A stretch of DNA of 64,000 nucleotides from Circinella umbellata (Eukaryota; Mucoromycota; Mucoromycetes; Mucorales; Lichtheimiaceae), in the NCBI GenBank assembly GCA_025093555.1, contig JAIWNF010000096.1:42963-106962 (forward strand), given 5' to 3'. Under the pieces are notes generated by a model that did no database searches, was not told the DNA's origin, and was given only the letters and a program-made list of their open reading frames with translations. The position numbers were made by a program, and so were the translations under genes. Shown one piece after another: positions 20,209-32,621 of the stretch (positions are counted from its first letter, which is position 1; the number at the start of each line of letters is the position of its first letter).

Positions 20209-22289
20209 TTCGAATACTTCCTTTTATTTTTTTTTGTCACTCTATACCTTTTCTAAAATTTCTTACTTTTTTTTCTTGATACAACTGGTATGTATCTTGA
20301 ATATATCACTCAGAAAATTATTATTATTGTTATATACTGTCTTAGCTTTTATCCTGAACAGCATAGTAAATTTGTATCATTTTATAATATAAATGCAATC
20401 ATATGATATCTTTATTCAAGATACATTATTTGTGTAAATATATCAGTGTATACTACTGTGTTCTGACTTTTTTTATTTGTTTACCAATTAATGTCATACA
20501 ATAATAAGAAATAGAATTCACATGTAATCATTCCTATTTCATTGTAAATTCGTATATCAAGTTATGGATCAACATGTTTATTGTACATTTCGGATCTTTA
20601 GAAGCTTGGTCATTGACCAGGTATCTTTCTGACCTTTTTAACGATAAGAATGTATTAAATAACAGATGTTCATAATAAGCCTTTAAAAAGCAAACCAATG
20701 TATACATTTAGAGAGTCACATTTATATATAGGGCGGTTATTGTATACATGGAATTGTTCATAGAACCAATTGATTACTGCAATCAAGAAGCTTATGTTAA
20801 ATTAAATTAAGACCAGTCATTTCACCAAATACAACTGCTGTAACTCAGAATGCCATTCATAAATAGAGGAAAAGAACATCAGCGATAAGTATAATAGCAG
20901 ATAGAACAACAACGATGACGACAAATACGTAGTATGGATTCAAGTATGATGGTAGTTGACCAACGCATGACATGTCCTTGCGATAATTTTTTATTGAGTT
21001 TGCTAAAAAGAGTATGGATGTTAAAATCAGTGTTTTTGATTGTTAATCAGAAGCACTCATTTTATTATTACAAACAGTGAGAACGAAATTTTGCGTTTCC
21101 ATATTAATTTTTTTGCGCTACACATAAAAGATTTTGCGTTGTCTGGGGAATAAATTTGCGTTATTGCTTTTGCGCCAATGATTTTGCGTTAGTGATTATG
21201 CGTTCCTATTTTTTGTGTCAAAGACATTGAGTCATTGTTTGTGCTTTGTTTATCTATTTTAATAACTTTTTCTTTTTATAAAATGGCTCATATGAAATTT
21301 ATTTACGAGTTTAACTGCATCGCTGATGAAATATTGGCTCATGAAAGTCCTTCTGAACAGCCTGTAGACGATGATGACACAGATCTTCACCAAACCGAAA
21401 TGGAATGGGAAGGAAACCCAGCTGGTATACAATCTCTTTATCAATTTGGTGCCTTCAATGATGGAGTTGATGAAGAGATGGTGGAAGTGGTATTGACGAA
21501 TGTTGAAGCCAGCGTTGAATCTCGGTCCGTTTCGAAAAAAGTGACGACAGGCAAAAAGAGGGAAACGCGCGGTTCGAAGTACAATTCCCAACAGATTCAA
21601 CAACTCTTTGACTATGTCATCGAAATGGGTATGACCGCAAAAGCAGCTTCGCTTTTGGTTGGGATTAAGGTCAGAACCGTTCAGTATTATGTACATCAGT
21701 ACAAGATCGAGAATGAAATGACTGGTCCTAAACCTATGAGGAAAAAACTTCTTGGACGTTCACTTTGACCAGTGAACACACGGCTTTTCTTGTCGATTAC
21801 TATGATAACAACCGGATGCAGTACTCTTTGAAGCTCAAGATGCTTTATTCGAAAAGTTTGATGGTATTTCGATAACACTAAGCGGGCTCCACAAACACCT
21901 TGTCGACAAAGCTGGTTTGACATTAAAGAAGCTTGAAAAGCTACCAATGGCTAGGGTGACTGACGTGACATTGGATAAACGCGCAAAGCTTATCACTAAA
22001 TGGAACAACGATCCTGAATTTGACTTCGATAATCGTTGTGTGTTCATCGATGAAGCTGGCTTCAACCTTCATATCCGTCGTAATTTTGGTCGCTCCAAGA
22101 AAGGAACTTCTGCTCGAGCTGTAGTCCCTTCACAACATGGTGTATCCATTACTATTCTAGGTGCCATTTGCGACCTTGGTGTTATCAATGTGTCGCTTAG
22201 AAAGCCACAAGCAGTACAAGGTAAGAAAAGAAAGCGAAATGATGGTACAATGTTGAATGCTCAAATTGGAACACGGACAGAACGCTTTA
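19393..22289 (+). repeat. Right arm of large inverted duplication
   Basis: Mirror of 1-2897. The homology presumably continues rightwards to the transposon end and beyond, but the left arm is cut by the window edge. Confidence 0.95.
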
Positions 22290-22922
22290 TCGAGTTTATC
22301 AATAAGGTTATGGATGTTCTTGATGAGAATAATATGAAAGGACGTTACTTGGTAATGGATAACGCACCCATTCATACGGATCTATCAATTGCTTCTCTTA
22401 TTGAACAACATGGCTACAAATGCTCCTATCTTGCTCCCTATTCCCCCTTTCTCAACCCGATAGAAGAATTTTGGTCGAAGGTGAAGCTAAGTAAGTATGA
22501 AATGTGTTTAGTATTATTGTTCTTTAGCTTGATATTGTTATTATTATTATTATTACTGTAGGCGTTCGAAGAGACAAGTTGAGTGAGAATGATCTATTGA
22601 CCCCGAGAATAACGGAAGCTGTTAAACGAGTGACTAAGAATGATTGTATTGGATGGATTAAGCATGCAAAGTCGTTTTTTGGTGCTTGTCTGGAAAAGAA
22701 AGTCTTGTAACAATCTGTTTTTTTATATGTGATTTTACAATAAAATAAGAATAAATATTTAGTGGATAATTATCAACAGCACAAATAATGATAATGAAAG
22801 CACCGCATAATCACTAACGCAAAATCATTGGCGCAAAATCAATAACGCAAATTTATTCCCCAGACAACGCAAAATTTCATTCTCACTGACGCAAAATCAT
22901 TTCTCCTTGGCGCAAATAATTT
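21077..22922 (+). mobile_element. Tc1/mariner-type transposon, right copy, defective
   Basis: A transposase gene is flanked by inverted repeats rich in CGCAAA words: 21130-21201 against 22806-22878, about 72 bp with few mismatches. Beyond these, CAGTGAGAACGAAATTTTGCG on the left matches its complement on the right. The right end runs to GCGCAAATAATTT at 22922, the same terminus as the small element at 63092-63406; the left outer tip is missing or altered. I could not identify a TA duplication with confidence. Confidence 0.75.
21283..22710 (+). pseudogene. Tc1/mariner (DDE_3) transposase with two frameshifts
   Basis: It starts at MAHMKFIYEF. Exons 21283-22490 and 22562-22710 (GT-AG intron, in phase). 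Residues up to about 160 contain an acidic region and a helix-turn-helix-like QIQQLFDYVIEMGMTAKAAS. The frame stops at 21768. One-base deletions near 21760 and 21813 interrupt it; the downstream frame gives DAVLFEAQDALFEKFDG and then the catalytic domain. Catalytic residues are visible: Asp in CVFIDEAGFN, Asp in YLVMDNAPIHT, and Glu in SPFLNPIEEFW, 34 residues after the second Asp, that is DD34E. Tc1/mariner enzymes cut and paste DNA at TA sites. This copy is inactive. Confidence 0.85.
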
Positions 22923-24984
22923 GGAAAAAACCTGTATAGCTTGTGCCTTAACAAAGAGGCGAAGCATCCCAGCATTAACATAGTTGCCTTAAAAAAATTC
23001 AAAGACCGTAATTCTAATACTAAGAATTGGAGCTTATATGCTAGTGTATGCTATTTAAACTCTTATAATTATTGATATTGTACAGCTAATGTCTGACGAC
23101 CAATATAAATCTATAGGATTACCACAAGCCAAGCTTAGATGAGCCATTTGGTATCACTATAGTTTATTTCAATTTGAAAAATAAAATGTAATCGATTTTT
23201 TTTTACATGCAGGAAATATCAAACACATATGTTGTGTTACATATTATCGTTACTTTCTCAAGTAAGTAAGGATCTATCCAGTGTGTGCATGACAGTTGCA
23301 ATTGTTTGTTATTATACAGCAATAATGATTAAAACAAAATTTGTACGAATGTATTTTTATTTCTCTAAACCTTTTCGCCTCTCCAGCTGTATTAAGATTA
23401 ATAATGCTAGAATTGTATCTTCTGTTCTCATTATATACCTGCCACAAAGAAATACAAGAGGAGTTGGTACCATTGTGCTATCTTATTGAGGCCCGTACTT
23501 TTTTTTTAGCAAGAGTAGCTAATTTATTATTAAATAGACAGTATTCGAAAACGCGCAGATGTTCTCATTATTGTCTTAGCAAGATCTCTGAATTGTTGCC
23601 CATAATAAGGTCTTATTGAGATCCAGATGTTTTGACAAGATTTTTGTAAACATAATAAACAAGTATATAATGAAATCATGTTTACAATAAATACATCACA
23701 AAGCCAGTCTCGTTTTCAACATTAGGTCTAAGAATACCCATGCTGAACCTTGTAACCGACTTCTTGGTAGTCCCAAAGCAACATTTTTATAAAGATTATT
23801 AAGTGATTTCTGGAGGGGAAAGATAACTTAATTATGACTCAAATAGTCAAAAGTTATTTTGGCAATAACAACAACAAAAAAAGTTACAGCAGCATCAGCA
23901 GTATGTAGGGGTATTGAAAATGATAATATCAAGAATAGTAATAATAATAATAATAGCGATGATAATAATACAGAGTAACAGCGGAAAAAATGAACATGTC
24001 AACAAAAACAGCGATGATCTACAGGATATAAGCACCAGCAGAAATCCCCCATTCCCTGACAGTATTGGCATCACTATTTAATATCACGATCGTTCCTTAT
24101 TTAATAACATTAGATCTATAGCTACATAGGCTACACATCCATCAGATATTTGTATAAATTTACTACAGATACACAAATAATTAGTCTCACTATTATTTCT
24201 TATTTGATAAAATAAATCATCTCGAAAAAATAATTGGTGACGGTATTTTATTCTATATTTTACATGTTCAAGTACATGAATCACAATATTATATTATATT
24301 GCTTATTTATCAAAAGAAAAAAAATGCAAGTACGTACGTATCAAATTCGGGGGATGACATATAAAACACTGAAAAAACAAAAGATAATGAACAACCCTTA
24401 ATTTTCCAAGAGTTGATATGCATAATGTAATAACTGGCTTTCAGGTTTTATATATCCCTGCCCCTTATTCAACTCAATAATAAAGAGTTTTTGGTTGAAA
24501 TTAAAAAAAAAGTTGAAGTGAAAAGTTAAACTTTTTAAGTAAAACAAAGGACTTAATTTGTTAACTCCAAGTATTGTTACATCTATACGTACACTTAAAT
24601 TCGTCATTGAATGTATTTAAAAAGAGAGAGTAGTTATAATTGATAAAGGGTATAAGAATACATATTTATCATTAAATAGTTCTACGTAGGTAGTATAATT
24701 CACACACACATGTGCCAAATTTATAATAAAAAAAAAACGTTGCACGAGTAAAAAAAAACACATTTATGTGCCAATTGTATAACTGATAATGCTTAATAAA
24801 AACTCCACCTTTGATTATATGATTGTGTGTAACTTGAAGCAAACAATCATACACTAAGAAAAGAGAAAAACCTTCTCCGCTTGTCTTTTTTTTCCCCTTC
24901 TTTTTCTGTTCCGGAACTCAAATAGACGCACCACACATATTATATTTATATAACAATCAATAATCAACAAGAAAAAAAAAAGTT
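22923..24984. other. Intergenic, about 2 kb
   Basis: AT-rich, with ORFs that look like chance. A repeated phrase containing TCTTATTGAG occurs near 23483 and 23612, and TTAGCAAGA/TAGCAAGAG near 23507 and 23577. CAACAACA and AATAAT tracts lie around 23860-23970. No supported gene. Confidence 0.5.
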
Positions 24985-26428
24985 ATGGCATTATTAGCCG
25001 TTAAACCATCACATAATTCAAAATCACGGGCAACCGTTTTACCATTACATATAGACACCACTTCTTTTACAAACCCACCACAAACATACCCATGGCGTCG
25101 TATTGCCAATAAACGTCAACTTCCTGCATTGATCCTTCTTGTTTTATTAATCTTTAGCATTTCAACCAATCTTGTACAACATGGTCGACAACATAAATCA
25201 ACTTTATTATTAGACAATAACCATAAAGACTTTTTACCAAATAACAATATCCTTTCCGATCGTCATCATGCCATTATTGTCGCTGGACACGCTATTTATA
25301 AAGGCGATCCTTCATCCACTTTATTAACATCAAACGAACAAGGAGAATCATCACTTTATAAAGATGATGATTGGATTTTGGAACCATTTCAAAAAGGAGG
25401 CCAAGTTACGACATTTATTAAACATATTCAAAAAGGTATTGAGGTTGCTAAAAGTGATCCAAATGCCGTTCTGATATTCAGTGGGTAAGTAACAATAATA
25501 ATAATAATTATAATAATAAAAGGGGTGGAAAATAGGAGATAGATAAAGAAAAATAAAGGGGGATTTACTTCAAAGAAAAAGGGAATAACTGTAGTATATT
25601 AGTGGTCAAACACGGACAGAGGCTGGTCCACGATCCGAAGGACAATCTTACTGGATGATTGCAGAAGCATTAGAAAATATGAATAACGATCAGAATAATA
25701 ATAATAACGATAACGAAAATATAAACGACAATCAAAATGAAAATGATAATGAAAATAACATGATCAACAATGACGAAGATAATAACAATAACACCAATAA
25801 CAGCAATAATGATGTATTATCACGTACTTTGGTAGAAGATCATGCACGAGATTCGTATGAAAATGTTTTATTTTCATTATGTCGATTTTATGAAATGACA
25901 GGCCAATATCCATCTAGAATAACTATTATTGGTTTTGAATTTAAACGAAAACGATTTCAAGATCTTCATATGAATGCTTTACGTTTCCCATTAGATCGGT
26001 AAGAAATGGATAGGTGGGGAAGAAGATTAATCAATTATTATTATATACTAAAATGGAAAGAGTGTATTTCCTTTACTGGGGTTTTATAGATTTGAATATA
26101 TTGGAATTGATCCACCGTTTGAGCTAGAAGCAGCATCTGAACGAATAGCAGGTGAAAATGCTAATTCATTTGGACCTTTTACTGAAGATTTGTATGGATG
26201 TCATGCACCATTAAGTCAAAAAAGACTTGATAGAAATCCATTCCGAAGAAAGTAAGTATAGTTACTTAATAAAGAAATTTAATTCATGATCTATTAATAC
26301 TTTTTTTTTTCTTCTTATAAAAAAAAATTAGACACCCTTATTCTCTTACATGTCCAGAACTTAGTAGCCTTATCAATTATTGTCCAAATAACAATGCATT
26401 ATTTCCAGGTCCTTTACCTTGGAATTAA
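24985..26428 (+). CDS. DUF218 domain, single-pass membrane protein
   Basis: Exons 24985-25484, 25603-25998, 26090-26251 and 26332-26428, with GT-AG introns, 384 residues in phase. Residues about 47-64 (LPALILLVLLIFSISTNLV) form one membrane segment, so the protein is probably type II with the rest in the lumen or outside. The DUF218 region starts near residue 90 (HAIIVAGHAIYKG) and includes VLIFSGGQTRTEAGPRSEGQ, YENVLFSLCRFYEMTG, ITIIGFEFKRKRF and the C-terminal CPELSSLINYCP. Between these is an Asn/Asp-rich low-complexity insertion (encoded at 25678-25810). Fungal DUF218 proteins are related to bacterial YdcF/SanA; the reaction is not known. Confidence 0.85.
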
Positions 26429-26844
26429 AAAAAACCCCCCACTATCATTTCATTTATATATTTTTATTAATACATAATACACATATACACACTTATATAT
26501 ATATCAAATTTGTAAAGGAAAAAAAAGAAAGTTTCTTTATTTAAATATATACAAGTATTTTCATCCAACAAAATAGAAGGGAGGGGAAGGAAAAGGGGAA
26601 TTTAAAGAAGTATATTTTTGGGCACTTAATTATTTCTTACCAATGAAAAACAATTAATGTGACTTTTTGACTATTAAAAAAAAAAAGAGAGAGTGAATGA
26701 ATCCCGCTCGTTTATTCTAAACGCGTAAGAAATGCGCAGTTTTTTTTTTTTCTTCTTCCTCTTTTTTTTTTCTTATTTTTCTTTGAAAGTAGCTTTTCAC
26801 TCCGCTTTACATCTAAATAACAATAATCAATCAATCTAATAAAC
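26429..26844. other. Intergenic / promoter of importin alpha
   Basis: AT-rich, with poly-T/pyrimidine tracts (26742-26785) just upstream of the importin alpha start, a common fungal promoter feature. Confidence 0.5.
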
Positions 26845-28845
26845 ATGGACGGTAAAGCAGTGACGGATCAAAGAAGAAATAAATATAAGAATAAGGATGC
26901 TTTTCAATCCGAACAAGTTAGAAATCGTCGCCAAAAACATACTGTCGAGATTCGCAAACAAAAACGCGAAGAAAACTTATCCAAGCGTAGAAATATGTAT
27001 AATAATGCACCCATGAGTGATAGTGACGATGAAATCAATATTGAAACTGAACCTCACGTAAGTATTCAGTGTATATATGAAGAAGAAAGGAAGGGATTTA
27101 TATAAACATAAAAGTAGAAATGTACTGATTTCAGAATGGATTTGGGGTTGGGGACGGATTGAATATATATATTTTGTAGCTGGAACAAACTTTAATGACA
27201 CTTATTGACGCAGTTAATTCTGGAGATGTTGAAAAACAATATGACGCGACAACTCGATTCAGAAAGTTATTGTCTAAAGAACGTAATCCTCCTATTCAAG
27301 AAGTAATTAATACAGGTGTTGTACCCAAATTTGTCGAATTCTTACATTCTCGACATGGATTGCTTCAGGTAAAAAGGAATAATAAAAAAAAGAGAGTGAA
27401 GGGAGGGGGAATTGATTAGTAGGCATATAATTAGGTAAAATAAATAAATAAAGAGACTGGAGAGTAATTCTTTATATAGAATATTTAAAAAACAGAAACT
27501 AACAAACAAACAAATAATAATTATAGTTTGAAGCTGCTTGGGCACTTACAAATATTGCATCGGGTTCATCAGAACAAACTCGTGTTGTCGTTGAATCAGG
27601 AGCTGTACCTATTTTTATTGAATTACTTAGTAGCGATGTAATGGATGTAAAGGAACAGGTAAAAAAATCATAGAATTAACCGTCTTTAATAGTAGTAAAT
27701 GGATCAAAAAAAAAATAGGAGTTATAAGTTTGGTTGGTTGGTTTATTAATTCATGTTGAATTATTATTTTTTAGGCTGTATGGGCCATTGGTAATATCGC
27801 TGGTGATAGTACTGTTTGTCGTGATTACGTTCTTGAAAACAACGCATTAGCACCTCTTTTTGATATTCTTAACGAACATCATAAATTATCAATGCACCGT
27901 AACGCAACATGGACACTTTCCAACTTATGTCGAGGCAAGAGTCCTCAACCTCGTTGGGATATGGTGAGTCCAGCATTACCCGTTCTTGCTAAATTGATTT
28001 ATTCGACTGATGAAGAAGTTTTAATTGATGCATGCTGGGCGATTTCTTATCTTTCTGATGGTCTCAATGATCGAATTCAAGCTGTCATTGAATCTGGTGT
28101 ATGTCGACGATTGGTAGAATTATTAATGCATCCTGCTACATCTGTACAAACACCTGCTTTACGTTCTGTTGGTAATATTGTCACTGGTGATGATATGCAA
28201 ACACAAGTTGTCATTAATTGCGGTGTTCTTCCAGCATTATTATCACTTTTATCAAGTAATAAGGATACCATCCGAAAGGAAGCATGTTGGACTATTTCCA
28301 ATATTACAGCTGGCAATGTGGCTCAAATTCAAGCTGTCATTGAAGCCAATATTGTTCCTGTTTTAGTGAATATTTTGGCTACAGCAGATCTCAAGACACG
28401 TAAAGAAGCCTGTTGGGCTATTGTCAATGCTACTTCTGGTGGATTGAATAAACCAGATCAAATCAGACATATTGTTTCTCAAGGATGTATTAAACCTCTT
28501 TGTGATGTACTGAGTACAATGGATAACAAGATTATCCAAGTAGCATTAGATGGTTTGGAAAATATTCTTAAAGTTGGAGAATTGGAACGTGCAAATGATC
28601 CAGAAGGAATTAATCGATACGCTCTTTTTATTGAAGAATGTGGTGGTATGGAAGCAATTCATCAAATGCAAACTCATGAAAACCAAGCAATTTATAAAAA
28701 GGCTTATGATATTATTGATCGTTATTTTGCTGATGATGAACAAACAGATGAAATGACAGATCAACAACAAAACAACCAATCATTTGGTTTTGAATCTAAT
28801 GTTAGTATGCCACAAGGTGGATTTAACTTTGGTGCACCTCAATAA
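26845..28845 (+). CDS. Importin subunit alpha (karyopherin alpha)
   Basis: Exons 26845-27057, 27180-27368, 27527-27658 and 27775-28845, 534 residues, the usual length for the family. The N-terminal importin-beta-binding region is basic ([20 protein letters not shown], residues about 27-46). Armadillo repeats follow with the Trp/Asn ladder that binds nuclear localisation signals: [58 protein letters not shown]. The C-terminus is acidic, then Gln-rich and ends FGAPQ. The protein carries cargo with classical NLS into the nucleus with importin beta. It is the Srp1/KPNA orthologue by sequence pattern. No defects seen. Confidence 0.96.
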
Positions 28846-29661
28846 ATAATAACCCCTGCCCTCCCCCCTCCCTTCTTCTTTCTTCCTCCCCCTCCACTTC
28901 ACACAATACACATAATTTGTCTTTTCTTTTTTTTATAATCCTGCACAAAAACATCCTTTTATTTTATCTGTACATTTTCCTCTCTCTGCTTTTTTTATTT
29001 TACAGAAAACATACTATCACTTTTTACTTTTTTGTTTTACCCTCGATTTACCCTATCTAACCTTCTCCTTCCCTTTTATTTTTACACCATAAAAAAAACA
29101 AATCATCTGCAAAACACAAATCATTTTATTTATAAAGCAAATCTTTTCTTTTTTACACACACACACAAACAAACAAACATATATAAAAGCGAAAACTTCT
29201 GACATCCCTTTTTTTTTTCTGTTACTTCCCTTCCCCTTCTCCCTCTTCTTTTTTTTTATTATTATTTCCCCATTATAAACCATAACATTCCCATCATGAA
29301 ACCGAAATAAAAACACTTTTCATTTGAAAAAAATAAAATCTAAAAGTTGAGTTATTTAGCATGATAACCAGTAAGAGCAATTAATATTTTATCTAGATAA
29401 CCATATATAGTCATCATCGTGGGAAAGAATGTTTTTCCGGGTAGCTATGGAAACGGAAATCAATCAATTAAAAATTGAACAACAATAACGTGAGGTTACA
29501 TTTTTTTTTATTAATAGGAGGATAATCATATACAAAAGAATTAATATAAAAGGAAAAAGAAAGAAAATGACTCAAAACTGTTTTTTAGATTTTATCTACA
29601 AATCATATTATTGGGAAAGTGCAAAAAAAAGGGGTATATGTAATGTTTTTAAAATATATGT
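28846..29661. other. Convergent 3' region between importin alpha and pirin
   Basis: Pyrimidine-rich C/T tracts (28855-29060) followed by AT-rich sequence. It holds both genes' 3' untranslated regions; no gene seen. Confidence 0.5.
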
Positions 29662-30618
29662 TTAAGCCCAACGATTGCGAATGGAAGAGGTCCAGCCAGG
29701 TGCACCTTCAAAACCATTAATACCACGATCATAGTCATGGAAAGCCTTGTAAATTTCTTGTTGTGTATTCTAAAAAAAAAAATTGGAATTAAATATGAGT
29801 AAAGCATAAATACAATTATAGAACTACATCCGTTCTGATTATTACTACTATATCTGCTTACCATAACAAATGGACCATATTGAACAATGGGTTCACGAAT
29901 AGGTTGTCCAGCAATAATTACAAAATGACAGTCATCAGACAATGATTCAACAGGAATAAAGCTACCACCATTTTCATCCAAAACTAAAGTATGATGTGCG
30001 TCTGACTTGTGTTTTTCAGATCCAAACAAGGCAGTACCAGAAATAGTATAAATAAATCCAACATATTCTTTTGGAATAGTTTGTTCCATTGTCTTTCCCT
30101 TGGCCAACTTGACATCAATAAACATAGTAGGTGTACGTGTCATAACAGGACTTTTAGCTCCATAGGATTCACCAGCGATTACTTTGATATCAATACCTTC
30201 TTCAGGTGTAACTTTAGTTACTTCCGAAGCTGGGTACTCTTGATAATTAGGTTCAGCCATCTTATCCTTGCTTGATAAATTGACCCAAAGTTGTAAACCA
30301 TGAGCACGGCTATCGGTAGCTGGAATTTCAGAATGAACAATACCACGAGCTGCTGACATCCATTGTAAGTCGCCAGGTCCAATACGTCCCTTATGACCCT
30401 TAAAATCTTCATGCAAAAATTCACCCTCCAACATATAAGTAACAGTTTCAAATCCACGATGAGGATGGTCTGGGAAACCAGCTGGAGCCTTAACATCAAA
30501 TTCATCCAACATGAGGAAAGGATCAAGGTTACGAAGTTGATGAGTACCGATACTACGATAAACTATAACAAAATAAAATTTTAAGTTTTTAGTTCATTTT
30601 ATATTATTTCAACAACGA

Positions 30619-30652
<34 letters not shown>

Positions 30653-30733
30653 ACCTCGAGCACCATCACCATCCATTTGTTCGCGAGACAAAATAGCTTT
30701 AATAATCTTACGTGCAGTTCTTGTTACAGACAT
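29662..30733 (-). CDS. Pirin family protein
   Basis: Exons on the minus strand 30733-30655, 30562-29862 and 29769-29662, 295 residues, the expected size for pirins. The cupin metal site is visible: His59 and His61 in DHPHRGFETV, then His and Glu in GIVHSEIP. HEDFKGHKGRIGPGDLQWM matches the family signature. Pirins are iron-binding cupins; human pirin is a nuclear cofactor and bacterial ones have quercetinase activity, so the substrate here is open. The first intron includes a poly-A/T run of about 32 bases (30619-30650). The gene runs convergently to importin alpha. Confidence 0.93.
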
Positions 30734-32621
30734 TTTTTTTTTGTTTCTCTTGGATTGATAAAAGAGTTGAGAGTGAAGAAATTAACTTTGTTGTTTTGTA
30801 TTCAAAAAAAAGTATGATATTTTTTCTTCATACCCACGTTGCATTAAGATCTTTTATACCTTTTTTTCGCAAAAATGTTTTTCAAAGTCAGATGATTTGA
30901 TTTTGTAAGCTCTTACTAAAGTTTTATAAAGAATCACAATAAAAAAAAAAAAGTGACCTGCAAAGGATTTTTTCCATGTTTCTTGTTTTAAACCTCCCAA
31001 TTTTTTAAACTCTGCTTTTGGTAAGTAGCGTTTTGCTTATCAACTTTATTGTCATCAAAGAAAAAAAGATTATGTTTCCATGACAATAATTAAAATGTAT
31101 TAATACGAATGGAACATTCTCGTTCAGTCATAGATTAATAATATTAATAGAAAAAAGAATAATATAGAAAAAGAAATACTTTTTCTTTTGCACTAGTATA
31201 ATGACTTTAACAACGCATATATCACGTCATCATAAGAATTTAATATATACCAGATCAAAATGATTTTATTGAAACTAACAAAAAGAATAAATTGACTTAT
31301 TGCTCTGAGTTGATTATTACGGTAACATAGAAAACTATCAAGCATGTCTATGTGATAGATAACTATCTCTTTTAATCACCATTACACTGCTTAGGCTGCA
31401 CAGTTTGTAAATTATCCTTGCCATTAAATTATTTTTCTTTTATATGCTATTCTATGTTATTCTATGCGAAATAGGAATATATACATATAACGATACGACT
31501 TTGAAATATTATTATTTTTATTGTTACACTGAGAACAGATGATTTTCGGCAAATGTCCATGTTTTTCAGCGCTTACTTTGCAGGAAAAACCGAAACCTTG
31601 GTAGTAATTTATTATTATAATTCACAAGAGTTAACTGATACTATTGGCTACCAGCTAGAAAAAGTATTAGTCAAATGATAAGCGGCAATTAAGGGAATTA
31701 ACAATGACATGTACTTAAAAAAGGGTTACGTATATATGCAACAATGATTATTCTCTAATATCATCAATAAATATATCTACCACAATTTACATTATTGAAT
31801 ATATAATAAATCTGTTTTCAGATATACATATATGCTGTTAAAATGTAGGTATAACTAACTGCAATAGAAGTAAACAGAAATATACTATATATTTTGTCGT
31901 CGATTAACCATCACGTCACCTATCATAATAAATGAGCTACGCATCAATTTATATGTTTAGGCAAATCATATAATATGAAAAAAAAACCCAAAATTTTGTA
32001 GCATGAGTTACATTTAAATTTACCATATGTATAAATACATCATTAATTTCATGGTTTGACAATTTTATCATCGAACGACATTATGCTTTTCTCATATATA
32101 TCGATCTTGGCTCTCTCCGTGAATTATGAGCAACAATCATTTCAAAGATTCGAGTTTGCTACGTATTTGAGTTGTAATACGTAAATGATTAACGAATAAA
32201 AGAACGTTCAGAAATAGTTTACGTATAAAAATGGTATGTAAATAATACTTTTAACCTACGTTAGCGAGAAGCTCAAAGTATATTTCATTTGTTCGTTAAT
32301 AAGAGCCTCAATAAAATAAAAATACGTAAACGCGTGATATATGATGGAATGAACAGAAACAAAATAAAAAGACGAGGGACTCCTTTAAAATAATTATTAC
32401 AATAATATATGTAGTTTTTTTCTTATTGATCAAAATCATACGAAAAAAGATCCATCGTGGCTTTTTTTAAAAGAGATAGATCGACTGTTAGACTTATCCT
32501 TACATCGCTTCAACCACTAGTTATGCATTAAAATGCTTTATAGGAAAAACACATTTATTAGAAATAGTACCAATACCTGGTAAAGTTAAATTTTTATTAG
32601 CTATTTTATTAATTTATTATA
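30734..32621. other. Intergenic, about 1.9 kb
   Basis: AT-rich DNA with frequent ACGTA/TACGTA words and no reading frame that looks coding. It includes the pirin promoter with T-rich tracts. Confidence 0.5.

Noticed and set aside
22923..24984. Several ORFs of 60-92 codons
   Set aside because: AT-driven, without splice continuity or any family resemblance.
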